Below are positions 1 through 11,563 of a DNA stretch of 64,000 nucleotides, in pieces (position 1 is the stretch's first letter; every line of letters starts with the position of its first letter). A model generated the notes under the pieces. The model saw nothing but the letters and a program-made list of their open reading frames with translations. It had not been told where the DNA came from and did no database searches. The position numbers and the translations under genes are program-made. The DNA lies in contig MNCI01004661.1 of the NCBI GenBank assembly GCA_015680685.1, positions 1,912,947 to 1,976,946 on the forward strand, written 5' to 3'. This DNA is from Gnetum montanum (taxonomy: Eukaryota; Streptophyta; Gnetopsida; Gnetales; Gnetaceae).

Positions 1-1255
1 TGCTATGCTTAGGAGTTTTAGGAGAGCTAGGTATGATAGGGAAAGGGGATAGGTTTGAGAACATCAGGCTAAGGAAGATGAAAGATGCAAGATGTTTTGT
101 CATTAAGAGTCATTACCATAGTGTGATCCCTCATTGAAATGCTTATGAGGGAATCAACACTCATGAGTTTCCTTCTTTCTTTGGATCTCAACCTCTTAGG
201 AGTGCTTGGAGGTGATCGATCCAAATCTGAGACACTAGCGAAGAAACTATGCCATTTTTTGGGCACTTGGCTATATCACCATTTTTTTTCACACCCATGT
301 TCACTTAAAGGCAATCTTGTCATCGCTATAGGATAGGTGTTTCCTCCCCAAGATGAGTTGTGTTACATCCATGTGAGGCTTTGGCCTACCTATAGACATT
401 TCCTATGGGACAAGTTGCATTACGTCTATCATGGGCTTGGTGGTTGGGTATGGGAAAGGGCTTTATGTGCATTGGGAAAGCTTGCGAAGGAGATATCAGA
501 GATTGTAAATATAAAAAATGGAGATTATGTTGGCTAAAGGGAGAATGGGATATGCACTCTCAAGTAGCTAGGCTGATCAAAGCAGGTACTTCAAAATGAT
601 GTAGTATCTTACTCTTGTGGTGCAACACATTTTTGAACAACGCCATCTTGGCTTTTATCCTACAAGAACAATAGAGAGAAAACCAGAAAAAAACCATCAA
701 CTAAAATGAGGGCAAGGTCCTGCTTGCTCAGGACATTGCCAGGTTTGCGATTATTGTGTCTGATGTGTGCGATGTCCAAAGTAGGAAGGCTAGTGTAGGT
801 TTCAGCAATGGCAAGTCAAAAAGCTTCAACAGCCTTGCCAAAAATGAGCACTGAAGAGGCTAGAAGAAATGGTGATGTAGGTGCCTAGGAATCCCCACCA
901 AGGGCAAGAATCATGAAATCTAGCTGCAAGGTGAGAAGCTTAACAACTAAATGCCCTATTAAACTTTGACAATGATGAGGGCTGGAGGATGGAAGCATTG
1001 TGGCTAGGCCACAATAATGCTGGGACTCCAACAACAGGTGTTGACAGCGAGAGCTATGATCAAGATGATTGGCAGTAATAGCAGTAGCTCCAGAAAGTCA
1101 GCAAGATGTCATGGATGATGACACTGCATGTGTCCTAAAGGGTTTTTCCTTGATGACGTGAACTTCATTCTGAAACTGCTACGTCCCATCCCATTTTCCT
1201 AGGAAACTCAAAGATATGCACGTTCGCTTGTTCATAGGTTTCCATATGTGAACCG
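1..1255 (-). other. 3' noncoding region of element A (between pol-side repeats and 3' LTR)
   Basis: No convincing gene. Read on the minus strand, this stretch resembles the blocks at 10201-11563 and 27091-28416 that lie between the pol-side repeats and the 3' LTR in C' and C. Shared landmarks include a segment on the accession-like phrase 'GGGATGGGACGTAGCAG' near 1170 (GGGGTGGGACATTGCAG in C) and a CCACAAT segment near 1010. The 3' LTR of A is therefore expected just left of base 1. Short open frames here are not conserved with the homologous blocks. Confidence 0.7.
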
Positions 1256-1622
1256 AGAGGTGTTGTACTACGAAGCCAACTTAAGGTCTTGGTAGACCAT
1301 CAAATGTGCTAGTTTAAGATCCTAGCAGACTGATGTGCTAGTTTAAGGTCCCAACAAATCAATGTGCTAGTTTAAGGTCCCAACAGACCACTGTGCTAGT
1401 TTAATCTCATAACGAATGGGGGATGCCTAGTTTAAGGTCGTAGCGGACCATGCTGTGGGTGCCAGTTTTACATCATGGCCTAAGAATAATCTATGCCAGT
1501 TTAATGTCATAGCAGATGTACTGTGTCAGTTTTACATCATAGCAGACAAGCTATGCTAGTTTATAGTCATAGCAAACTATCTATGCCAATTTATAGTCAT
1601 AGCAAACTATCTACCTACCTTG
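1256..1622 (-). repeat. Tandem array downstream of pol, element A
   Basis: Degenerate direct repeats of roughly 25-50 bp. On the pol (minus) strand each unit reads approximately 'GGTCTGTTGGGACCTTAAACTAGCACA' or 'TGTCTGCTATGATGTAAAACTGACAC' in shortened form; the fixed part is (C/G)(T/C)NTTAAACT(A/G)GCA. The array begins just after the pol stop and ends at a TTCGTAGTAC segment. C (26758-27090), C' (9811-10200) and D (31391-31815) carry equivalent arrays in the same position and orientation. Confidence 0.85.
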
Positions 1623-1644
1623 CCTTATGTTTGATGCTCTCTTT

Positions 1645-4600
1645 GCATGTTAAGTATAGTATGGATTTAGGTACAAATGGTTGACGAGGTTCGCAAACTC
1701 GTTGCCATCTATGTAAGCTAGCTTGAATGGCTTATTCTCACTTCCAAATTGGCTAAGAATTTTTGCATGGGTTCATGAATGGTCTTAAGGACTAAGTCCC
1801 CCCTTTTAATTAGTCATTGATGCAAATTGTAGTGATGTTTTTTCCATTTCTTGTCCTAGTACCACTCAATGCGATTAACTATTTGGGCACATTCCTCCTT
1901 CATAAAGTCAAGTTCAATGATCCTTGACTCACTATTTTGAGCCTCATCCATAACATTCAAAATGATTATTCAAAGTGATAGAACCTACAATTCAAGAGGT
2001 AATACCACTTTAGATCCATACACAAGACTATATGGGGTCTTACTTGTAGCCATCCTTCATGTCGTGCGATAAGCCCAAAGCACATAGAGGATTTGTTCGT
2101 GCCATCACCTTTTGCTACTACTAAGCATCTTCTTCAAAAGGTTGATGATGACTTTGTTGGTAGCCTTTACTTGGCCATTTTCCCAGGGGTAATATGGCGA
2201 TGAGAAAGAATACTTGATACCAAGGATTTCGTAAAATGCTTTAGTTTTTGCGCTACTGAATTGTGGCCCGTTATCAATAACAATAGTCATAGGAAGGCCA
2301 AACTGTGTAACTATGTTGTCTAGGATGAACTTGCAAACTTGTTGGGATGTGCTCTTTCTAAGAGGAATAGCTTCTACCCATTTTGTAAAGTATTCAATGG
2401 CAGTAATAATGAAACTATGCCCTATAGAAGACTTAGGTGTAATGGATCCTATGATGTCTAGTCCCCAATGTTGGAAAGGCCATATGATCTATGTACTATG
2501 TAATTCAGGAGGTGATACATGTATGAGGTTCCCCTGGTGTTGACATACATCAGATGTCCTTACTTTAGCAACACAATCACGTTCCATGCAAGGCCAGTAA
2601 TAACCCAAACATCTAATCTTTGCTTCCATAGCCCTAGGAGCTATGTGTCCTCCACATAATCCCTCATAGACTTGATCAAAAAATTTTCGTGCCTCATCCC
2701 CACTAACACAAGCTACCAATATCCCATCGTAAGAGCATTTGCATAGAGTGTTGTCTCCTACAAGGACATATTACTATGCTCGTTTTCGTAGTGCATCCCT
2801 TTGGGAGGGTGTCTAGTTGTGTGGAGGTTCGCCATGTTGGAGGTATGTCTTAATGTTATCATATCATTCCTTAGTATACGTCACACTTACATATGCGATG
2901 TGCGCTATGTCAACAATAGGATCGATGCATTCCACTATCAAAGTAGGAAAAGTAGCAAACATATGTAAAGGCACGCTTAGCACTAACATGGCTAATGCAT
3001 CTACTATAGTGTTTTCACTGAAGGGCACATGTTGGATGTCTAAGGTTGCGAACTACTTTAGCAAGTACTTGGCCAAATCACAGTAAGGCTATAGATGTTG
3101 TGCTTTGCAAGTATATACCTCTATAACTTGGTTAACAACTAGTGGTGAGTCACCCCGAATTGCTAAGCTTTGGATCCCCAACTCCTAGGTTGGTAGGATG
3201 TCCCTAAGGAGACCCTTGTATTCTGCCACATTGTTTGTGCAAAGGAATGCAAAGTGATATGCAAAAGGTCATATCTCCCCAGAGGGGAATGTGAGAACCG
3301 CAGTGGCACTACTACTTTGTGTAGTCAAAGACCTGTCAAAGTGGAGAATGGCTTTGAAGTCTGTTGGTACTGGGCTTATGCTATTAACATGTTCATCTAG
3401 GATCTCAGGTTCAATCACTACCTTGTCATCAGTAGGCAAGGCTATAAGTTGCATAGCTATAGCTTGACCTTTTACAAGTGGTTTTGCTACATAGTGTAGG
3501 TCAAATTCCACAATTATGGCCTTCCATCAAGCTATCCTACTACTTTCATATATGTTTGTTATAATAGCCTGGAGTATGTTATTCTTGCAAACAATGTTTA
3601 CTTGGCTATGAAACAAGTAATGCCTCCATTTCTTAAGTGAAAATACTAAAGCAAGATAGTTTTTCTCTACTTCATTGTATTTGGCTTCATAAGATATCAA
3701 AGCATGACTTGGGTAATAGACAGGGATTTTGGAATTGGCATTCCTCTTTTTGCAAAGTAAGGTCACGATAGATGTTTCTAAGGTGGCAAGGTAAATGTAA
3801 AATGGCTTGTCTCTCTATGGAGGGTAAATAGTGGGAAGATGTACCAACTCTTTCTTTAAGCAATCAAAAGCTTCTTGACATTGGTTGGTCCATTCAAAGT
3901 TGACTCCCTTTTTTAGCAAGTGTTGCATTGGATGCAATTTGTCAGTTAACCCTATGATAAATCTTCTTATGAATTGTACCCTACCCTATAACCTGTGCAA
4001 TTCTTTAAGGTTTGTAGGCGATGCTAAGTTCACGATAGCTTTAACTTTATTGAGGTCTACACGTATCCCCACTTTAGACACTACAAAGCCTAACATGCAT
4101 CCAATTTTGACTCCAAAAACACATTGTCTAGGGTTGAGGCATAGTTCATGCCTATGACATCATTGAAGGACCAGGCTTAGATCATTTGCATGGTTAGAAG
4201 CTTTCTCAGATTTGACAACTATATCGTCCAGGTAATCATTTAGCTTTTCTAAAAGATAATCACTAAAGATGTAGGCCATAGCCCACTAGTATGTCACTCC
4301 TGCATTCTTTGGCCCGAAGGGCATCATCGGGTAGCAAAAGGTTCCCCAAGGGTTCATGAAGGTAGTTGCTAACTAATGCTCCAAGTTTATGCAAATTTGG
4401 TTGTAACTTGAGAACCCATCCATAAAGGATAGTAAGGCATGATCGATTGTAGTATCAATAAGTTGGTCGATGCTAGGCAGTGGGAAATCATCCTTAATCA
4501 TTGCTTTGTTCAAATCCTAGAAGTCTATACAAATTTGTATACCCCCATTTTTCTTTGAATCAACTACGTTGTTTGATACCCATTCCAAATAATCAACCGC

Positions 4601-5092
4601 TGAAATGAACCCAGCCTGGTAAAGTTTAGTGATTTCACTACGTATAGCTAATGCAATCTCTAGTTTGATCATGTAGGCCTTTTGTTTAACCACTTTGACT
4701 CGTGAGTCTAGTATGATATTATGTTGTATGATGTGTGGGTCTAAGCCTAGAATATCTTCATATGACCATGCAAACACTTTGGCATTATCATTGAGGACTC
4801 TAGAGATGCTTTGTTTAACCTATGACTCTAGTAACAAGCTAACTTTTAATGTTCTTACCTTCCCTTTGGATGTAGTCACGGGGATTTCGACAAGAGGGTC
4901 ATTAGTTACATCATTGGCCTCTAAATCTAGAGTTTGGACTAGATGTTCTGGCTAGTTTGGGGACGTTTCTAAGGACTCTATGTTGATGTCACAAAGGAAT
5001 GTTTCAAAGTCTAGCAACTCTATGTCCAAGTGCCTCATGAGTTTGCCATGGGACCCTATCAAAATTACGGGCGAATGGAGATCATCATGCAT
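1645..5092 (-). pseudogene. pol: pol of element A (RT, two RNase H domains, integrase), degenerate
   Basis: Encodes reverse transcriptase, RNase H and integrase of a Tat-like Ty3/gypsy element. The start is taken at an ATG at 5092, the first after the upstream array. Order on the minus strand: an N-terminal linker, the RT entry motif (FAWSYEDILGLDP) near 4770, the active-site motif YLDD near 4225, the Ty3 RNase H (3766-3527), a second, archaeal-type RNase H (about 3360-3000) in which the usual FDG is FDR, the HHCC finger (GLCGGHIAPRAM) near 2660, and the integrase core. The core keeps IDNGPQFSS but the DDE glutamate (GQAEATNK in relatives) is lysine (GQVKATNK) near 2170. The C-terminal end is HLYLNPYYT followed by a stop at about 1645. 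Numerous stops and frameshifts make it non-functional. Confidence 0.9.
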
Positions 5093-5209
5093 AGCTATTT
5101 TTCAATTGAACCTGCCATAATAAGCAAACAAACCAAGTCAAGTGATACTTATTTGAGACAGCAACATGTAATGAATATATTCAAAGCAATGATGCAACAT
5201 TAAAAAAAT

Positions 5210-5455
5210 TGCCAGTTTAAGGTCTTAGCGGATTGCAGCTATGTAGAATTTGTATGTTAACATTACCAGTTTAAGGTCTTAGCGGATCATAACCCTGCAG
5301 CATTGGTAAGTCAAGGTCACCGGTTTAAGGTCTTAATGGAGCATAAACATACAAAATCGTAAGTTAAGGTCGCTAGTTTAAAGTCATAATAGACCATAAA
5401 CATACAAAATCATAAGTTAAGGTTGCCAGTTTAAGGTCCTAGAGGACCGTAATTC
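5210..5455 (-). repeat. Tandem array upstream of pol, element A
   Basis: About five degenerate direct repeats of roughly 45-60 bp. Written on pol's strand they contain ATCCGCTAAGACCTTAAACT followed by GG. They lie between the ORF-X promoter region and the pol ATG. The equivalent position in C holds the array at 22855-23215, and in D the array at 35330-35895. Confidence 0.85.
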
Positions 5456-5632
5456 AGCCACATTGTAAAAATGACGTGAAAATTTTAGTGCATCCATGTG
5501 CTACACTGTATTTGTATGCTACGCTGTAGTAGATCCATGCTACACTACAGGGGATAGGGGTGTTCTACATTACGCATGGGACATAGGACATGGAATGCCC
5601 CAAAAAGTAACAGGTGTTTTAACTGTGTAGGC

Positions 5633-5640
5633 TATAAATA
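5633..5640 (+). promoter_or_regulatory. TATA-like box of antisense ORF-X, element A
   Basis: TATAAATA followed by GGGGATTACCC, 125 bases upstream of the ATGATG start. The same block is present on the minus strand of C at 22660-22667 (CATAAATAGGGATTA), 157 bases upstream of its ATGATG. Conservation of the box, the flanking GGGATTA and the distance in two separate copies supports a real promoter; transcription itself is not shown. Confidence 0.6.
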
Positions 5641-5876
5641 GGGGATTACCCATGGTAATCTTATCACTTTCATTGTCAAAGCTAACATCCAGAGCATAGC
5701 ATGATTGAGTTGAGAGATAGCATAGTAGTCAATACACCTAAGTTTGTCAGCAATATAATGATGTGCAGGAGTGAATGCAGGCATCAGGGTCTTGCCAACA
5801 TAGATGAAGGAAAGCACACCCTATGATGTCTCCCCAGGGCATGTATTGATGAATGGCAAGAGGCCCCATCCACTCA

Positions 5877-6848
5877 GTAATTCGCTATGCTATGCTTGCT
5901 TACATTGTGTGATTTATTTAGTGGGACTATCACTATGGTCACCATGCCCTTGCCGCTACAGTCACCATCGTTGCTACGCAATGAATATCGTTATTATGGT
6001 CTCAGCCGTGGCCTCAACTATCACGCTACAATTACTATGCACAAATACCACGATTTCTATTGTTGTGGGTAGCATGATGTATCATTTTGAGGGTTTTAGA
6101 GGTTTTAGGTAGTGTGTCCTACATCCTTGGTAGCATAGGATGCATCCCAAGCAGAGTAGCACATGTTCCAGTTTACTTTTGTTTTGTTTAATGTAATAGG
6201 ATAGGGCCAGGGGCTATGCAAATGTTATGTATTTTTTCTTAGGTTATGTTGCCCTTGTCAGCATGACCGATAGGCTACATTGTATTTTCAGTGCTTCATT
6301 GTCATATTGTTGCACTGCTACACTATGCTGCTGTGTTGCTACATTGCTATGTTACGCATAATGCAACTGTTACTCTACATGGGGCATAGCCATGGCACTG
6401 TGCATGACATATTCGCTACTTTGCATGGGATGCACTTACTACGCTACGCTACGAGTAGTGTAGCCACTACTCTGTGCAAAGTATACCTGCTACGCTATGC
6501 TGCACATAACATAGCTGCTACGTTATGCAGGGTGTACCTTCTACGCTACATTATGTGTAACGTACCTGCTACACTATGCAGGGTGCACCTGCTATGCTAC
6601 GCTACATGTAACATGGCTGCTACGTTGTGCAAGGTGCACTTGCTATGCTACGCTATGCAAGGTGTACTAGCTACACTACACTATGCGTAATACCCTGCTA
6701 CGCTACATGTAATGTTTGGCTTTATTTCATCATGCCTAAGACATATTGCTTCATACTTTGGAAAATCTTGTATACCAGATGCTACGCTATGCTATTGAGT
6801 AACTATCACTTGAACACTGTACTAACACTTCATGCCATGCCATGCAAG
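5877..6848 (+). other. Intron 1 of ORF-X (A), filled with GCTACGC/GCTATGC repeats
   Basis: Donor GTAATTCGC after CACTCA, acceptor AAG (weak, perhaps a decayed CAG) before GTCATGC. From about 6290 to 6800 it is packed with short imperfect repeats of GCTACGCTATGCTAC and GCTGCTACGTTATGC. C has an intron at the same place (21846-22388, 543 bp) with fewer copies of the same motif. No coding capacity is supported in it, although low-complexity frames stay open by chance. Confidence 0.6.
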
Positions 6849-7297
6849 GTCATGCTAAAACCCATCTTAATCATACTTGAGCTAGTCAAAGTTCTACGTT
6901 GCCTGAGTGCACCCATGGCCAACATCCCCCCTCCCCATGTGCGAGTAGGGGATCAGGTGGTCTAGTTTTGGGAAGGTGCATAGGAGTTCCTAGAGTTCCT
7001 CCTTCGCCACTTCAGTGTGATAGTGTGGTGACACTTATCAGCTGATACAGCTGTTGTTCTTATTGAAACGCTATTGCCCGAGGCAAATCGAAGCATCCTA
7101 AAGTTCGTGGTTGATGGGTCTATTGAAGGAAAAGGGGCCATGAGCTCAAATTGGTGCCCAAGAGGCTTGAGATGCTTGTCTTGGGTTTGGGCCATGCTTG
7201 AATTTAAATGCTATCATGAATACAACACATTGTTCATTGCCCGTCACATGGGCACTTTCTTCCAAAAGCCACCGAGGACCGTTTACTATGCCAGCGA

Positions 7298-7381
7298 GTG
7301 AGTCCTATGACAATTTTTTACACATGTTGTATCATTTTTCTTGCATAGTTAAAATGCTTATTGTATTCTATATGTTTCCAG
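7298..7381 (+). other. Intron 2 of ORF-X (A)
   Basis: GTGAGT donor and TTCCAG acceptor, 84 bp, T-rich 3' end. Removing it joins PPRTVYYASE to FVIDKDGLHD in frame. C has an 83-bp intron (21313-21395) at exactly the same residue, joining PPGTIYYAG to FYINKEGLHD. Confidence 0.75.
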
Positions 7382-7656
7382 GTTTGTAATTGATAAGGAT
7401 GGGCTCCATGATCAAGAGGGGGCATTGGCATTTTCCCAAATGGCCTTGCAAGAGTTCTCTTCTGCCAGGAACTTGTGTGCCAGCATCATAGAATAGCTTG
7501 GGGTTAATTTCGGAACCTATCCAACCAACTATGCTAAGTTCTATGTGAAATGTGAAGAACTTTGATGGTTGGATCATGAATGAGCATCCCGTTGAGCACT
7601 CATTGTAGAAGACATTCTAGTGAAAATCTCACCATTTCCCACACCATTCACACCCG

Positions 7657-7743
7657 GTGTGTTAGATTATGCATTTATTTTTATGTGTTTAAGTGATTGA
7701 TTTTGTTTTTTCCTTTTGCTAATTTTGTCGTTGATTATTGCAG
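7657..7743 (+). other. Intron 3 of ORF-X (A)
   Basis: GTGTGTTAG donor, long T-rich tract, TTGCAG acceptor, 87 bp. The flanking exons match C, where intron 3 is 20941-21038 (98 bp, GTAAGC to CTATAG). The exon before it reads PFPTPFTP in A and PFSLPYKPS in C. Confidence 0.72.
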
Positions 7744-8793
7744 TAGCAAGCGAATCCTAGGGGGTTGTGGTGATCGCCTCAAAATGTGATGAAACTAACC
7801 TTTTTTCAAATATGGGGAGGTGGACAAGACACAACGTTGGCTTTGCAATGGGGCCTTAGCCATCCTTGTTCATAATGTTCAGAAGGTTGAACTAATGGAC
7901 CTATTTTTAGCAGTCAATCCTAGTGTCCCGGCTAGGAAAATGCTCTCCCTAGTTAATTCTTTTTCAGAAAAGGCTGATCGCTTCTACACAAGGGTACACA
8001 ATGTGCAGGTGGTGTTTGAGATTAATGATAGCCTTTTTCTGATCTTTTGATGTTCCCTTTGATGGTCTACCCATAGGGGATAAGACTAGCAAGAATGTAA
8101 ACCATCAAGGAGACATACAAGAATGGCTAGGGACAATCAAAGATTGAAAGGGGATCTACATGCATAAGGTCAGGCTAGGGATAGCCCAAAAGGTTCACCC
8201 TGTCTTCTGGGCTCATGCGTTCCCCAAGCTACTCTCCTAAGGAAAAATTCTTGGAGCAAAGAAGGCTTGGATTATGAGAGATGTCATGGAAGAAGGGGCT
8301 TGTTATAATTGGGCTAAGTACCTTTTCAAAGGCTTACGGGCTGAAATGGTTAAGCTTCGTGAGAAGCTTGATGTGCGTTTCAATGTACATTTTGCCTTCT
8401 TTATAACCTACCTACAACGATTCACTGAATTCTTGGTGGTCCGAGAGAATGGCTTCTAGGTGCTACAGGATCACACCCAAATATCCAAACCATGGATTTT
8501 CCAAGTGTTCCGCACCACCCAATCCTAAGACCCCCCAAAATCTATTGGGAAATCTTTTTTGATAACAATGAAGGATCGGGTGGGACAACCATTTTGTGCC
8601 CTAGACAATGTTGGAGAGGTGTTCCCCACTAACATAGGAAATGTGCTAAGGGGGGCATGTCTTGTCACTGAAATAGTGAAATCTAGGTTGCAACACAAAA
8701 AGCCTCGTCCCATGGAAAAGCCTCCACGCAATAGTGAAGAAAGAGGCAAAAAGCTACGGATCAAGGTCTGTAAATTGCAACCTACATCTATTG

Positions 8794-8874
8794 GTAAGTT
8801 TGCTTAATTATCTTGTTAGTTACCCCTCCCCTTTTATGTTAAACTAGCATGCTTACTTCTGATATGTTTAATAG
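8794..8874 (+). other. Intron 4 of ORF-X (A)
   Basis: GTAAGT donor after TTG, acceptor AATAG, 81 bp, T-rich. Beyond it comes an exon rich in EEEAP repeats. I did not locate the C equivalent with confidence. Confidence 0.55.
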
Positions 8875-9178
8875 CAAAAGAAGAAAAAACATAGGCCCCC
8901 AAGTCAAGGGCCCCTATTATAGAAGAAGAGGAAGCCCCAGCTGTAGAGGAGGAGGCCCCTGCCATAAAGGAAGAGGCCCCCACTACCAATGATCATTTCA
9001 CAAAGTGTGCCCCAGCACCCGAGGGGTATATGATGGTCAAAGACACTACTACACTATTGAGTTAGCTAGAGGGGGAAGGGCTACATTTTGATGTTGGTGA
9101 GTTTGACTGTTTGCTTAATAGTATGCTAATGGGCGATTCTCCTACTCTCACCCCTGAGGGTTTGCTAGGTAAGAGCTT

Positions 9179-9252
9179 TGTACTATCATTTTTGTTACTT
9201 TTTAGTTTTTATTTTTCCCTTCTTTGCCATGCTAATATGATTTGTTGTGAAG
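9179..9252 (+). other. Intron 5 of ORF-X (A)
   Basis: CTAG/GTAAGA donor and a T-rich tract ending GTGAAG, 74 bp. The next exon opens with a Thr/Ser-rich stretch and leads to GVVDDMIDHL. The acceptor base is less certain than the donor. Confidence 0.5.
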
Positions 9253-9393
9253 AGACCACTACCACTAATGCTCCTGATTCTTCTTCTTCGATCAGCCTTC
9301 AACCATGAATAGAGATCCATGATAAATTTTCCTTTATGGATGGGGTGGTTGACGACATGATCGATCACTTAAAGCATATTGATCCTAAGATAG

Positions 9394-9483
9394 GTGTGTT
9401 CAAATTATAACATTGGCCTCTCTAAGTTATTACATTTTTAGCCATCATCTCATGACTCGTGCTTCCTTATGTGTGATTGATAG
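9394..9483 (+). other. Intron 6 of ORF-X (A)
   Basis: GTGTGT donor after DDMIDHLKHIDPKI, acceptor GATAG, 90 bp. C carries an intron at the same place (19102-19205, 104 bp, GTAAGT to GGTAG) after VDDMINHLQWIDFEV. Confidence 0.7.
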
Positions 9484-9810
9484 CTTCTCGTCTTAAGTGG
9501 AACCCTAGATAAGTAGTTGAAGTTGATGTTGTGCTTGAGTTTCCCCCAGAGGTGACCGAGGTGCCTCATAATGTATACGAGGAGGTGAGTAAGTGTGCAT
9601 TGTACTTAGCACAGTCCTTGTGGGAGTGTAGGTGCATTAATGAAGACCTCTAGAAGAGGGTCTAAAAACTTGAAAAGGAGAAATCTAGCTAAGTGGTTGA
9701 GTTAGAGGATTTACAGTCATGAAATGAATTTTTGATGGCTCATGACACCTCCGATGGTAGCTAGCGTACAACTATAATTGATTATTCAAGATAATGCTTA
9801 TCCGTACAAG

Positions 9811-10200
9811 GTAAGAAAATGTGAGTAAACATCCACTCTGACGTAAAACTGGCACAGCACATCCGCTACAACATAAAATTGCCAAAGGTGAGCAAACGTC
9901 TGCTACGATGTTACACTAGAACAGCTTCACCATAGTCTGCTATGACTATAAACTGGCACAACAAATCCGCTACAATGTAAAAATTACACAGATCATCCGC
10001 TATGATGTAAAAATGGCACAGCTCGTCCGCTATGACATAAAACTGACACAGATAGTCCACTATGACTATATACTGGCACAAATTGTCTGCTATGATGCTA
10101 AACTAGAACAGACAGTCTGCTGGGACCTTAAAACAACATAGCTGTCTACTAGGACCTTAAACCAGCACATGGTCTACCAGGACCTTAAACTAGGTTCGCA
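9811..10200 (+). repeat. Tandem array of truncated copy C' (normally downstream of pol)
   Basis: Direct repeats such as CATCCGCTACAATGTAAAA and GTCTGCTGGGACCTTAAAAC. From about 9882 it aligns in register, unit by unit, with the post-pol array of C (26758-27090), including the closing GGTCTACCAGGACCTTAAAC and TTCGCAGCACG. It therefore belongs to a plus-strand element, not to A. Confidence 0.85.
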
Positions 10201-11563
10201 GCACGTGCCCAGCATGCATCTGCACCAAGTACACATCAAGCGAGCCTGCACAGTGCCGACATGGGGTGGGATGTTGCAGTTCTAGAAATAGTTCACGATG
10301 CATTGAGAACACAATCTAGAACACATGCAATGTCGCCACTCCTAGCACCTTGTTGATCCCCTGGAGATGTTGTATGATAACTCATTGACCCCCTAGACCT
10401 ATCGTCACCATGGTCCATCGCCCTAACAGTAGTTCCTTAGTCAGTGCCTACTACTAGAGTTCTAGCAGTATTGTGGCCCAACCACAATATTGTTACCCTC
10501 CAGCTCCCAGCCAACATCTAGGCTCAAGTGATGTTTAGCTATGTGGTAGCTGATCCCATAGTTGAACTGAGAATGCATGCCTTTGGTAGGGATTCTAGAA
10601 CATCTGCACTCATAGCAACTCCCCACTCCTTTGACGCCAGCTCCTCCACACTGATGCTGCTAAGTCCACTGTTGGCCTTTTTGGTTCGGACATCATACAC
10701 TAGCAACGATGTCTAAGAGCTTCAACAATGTCTATAGTAAGCAAGACCTTCTCCCTCACTTTGCATCATGGCTATTTCTTCTTGTTTGCTCTCTATGTTT
10801 GCAGGGTGTGTTCCTGTGATGTGTCGGTCAAAGGTGCATCTTGCTATGGAAGAAAATGCTACAACGTTGCAAAGTGATTGTCTTGAATAGCTTGGCTACT
10901 TCAAAGTGCACATCATGCCCTACCTTCTAAGCTTCTTTCCTTTATCTTATTGCTTGCACCTGCAATTCCTACTTCCTCCCCTCTTTTACAAGTTTTTTCC
11001 AACACCTGTTAAGCCCTCTTGTTTGCTCAACTGCAAAGTCCATGACATGCGTAACATAGCTCACCACATGGGAAGCACCAGTAGGTAGGTTAAAACCCCC
11101 ACACGGATGTAACACAACTCATCTGGGAAAAGAAACACCTACCCTACAAGAAGGTTGTTCACAAATGTAAATGGTGAAACAAGAAAAGGAAAAAGTGTAA
11201 GAGAGCAAAGGCTCACATGCCTGAAACAAATGGCACGTAAGCTACTTCACAATCACCCTCTCCAAATGTTTCAACGAAAGGTTGAAGATTAGTGAAAGTA
11301 AAGATGAAAATGCGAACAACTCCCTCGTGAGCACTCCGACGAGGGATTCTATTAAACCTCATCTTTATCCTTTTTTTGAACCTCCTTCCTCGTTGCTTAG
11401 CCCCTTCCCCTCTACAAAATCAATGAAACACTCTCAAGCACAACTAAGTGACATCTTGACGAACATCAAATAGCAATGTTAGCATTTTATCTTCTTTGGT
11501 GTTTCATAGTTTTTGTCGATGTCTCTCACGGCCACCGTCCAAACATCGATAAAGAGGGACCAA
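10201..11563 (+). other. 3' noncoding region of truncated tandem copy C'
   Basis: No gene. It aligns along its length with 27091-28416 plus 40425-40455, the stretch between the post-pol array and the 3' LTR of C. It ends in the polypurine tract AAAGAGGGACCAA directly before the LTR start TGAAACACC. Upstream pol sequence is absent, so this is the remnant of a second copy that shared the LTR at 11564-13318. Confidence 0.8.
11549..11563 (+). promoter_or_regulatory. Polypurine tract upstream of the shared LTR (C')
   Basis: ATAAAGAGGGACCAA immediately before TGAAACACC. The same tract is at 40443-40455 (C) and, on the minus strand, just above 30211 (D), each time abutting an LTR start. Such tracts prime plus-strand DNA synthesis. 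Confidence 0.75.

Larger units (their letters stand above)
5758..9810 (+). pseudogene. ORF-X of element A: multi-exon antisense gene with FCP1/NIF-like domain, 3' end lost
   Basis: Lies opposite to A's gag and pol, between protease and RT. Exons inferred by comparison with C: 5758-5876, 6849-7297, 7382-7656, 7744-8793, 8875-9178, 9253-9393, 9484-about 9810, separated by GT-AG introns of 972, 84, 87, 81, 74 and 90 bp. Exon 2 starts with a KPILIILELVKVL segment, then WEGA-EFLEFLLRHFSVIVW, LLPEA, and ends NTLFI-HMGTFFQKPPRTVYY. This order matches FCP1/NIF HAD phosphatases (LDLNG, REFLxF, VWS, LLP, NTLLIDD, NPP). The motif I Asp is Glu. Exon 4 (about 350 codons) is not recognised; exon 5 is Glu/Pro rich; the last exon is coiled-coil-like (EVPHNVYEEVSKCAL). 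In-frame stops are scattered through it. The 3' end is cut at the junction with C'. Confidence 0.78.

Noticed and set aside
2313-3086. Plus-strand open frames at 2313-2543 and 2817-3086
   Set aside because: They are the reverse strand of A's integrase and second RNase H.
6280-6965. Plus-strand open frames rich in Tyr, Cys, Leu and Ala repeats
   Set aside because: They come from the GCTACGCTATGC low-complexity repeats inside ORF-X intron 1.
9811-10200. CRISPR-like or satellite array
   Set aside because: Units are degenerate, variable in length and have no unique spacers; the arrays occur only at fixed places in retroelements. This is a plant nuclear sequence.
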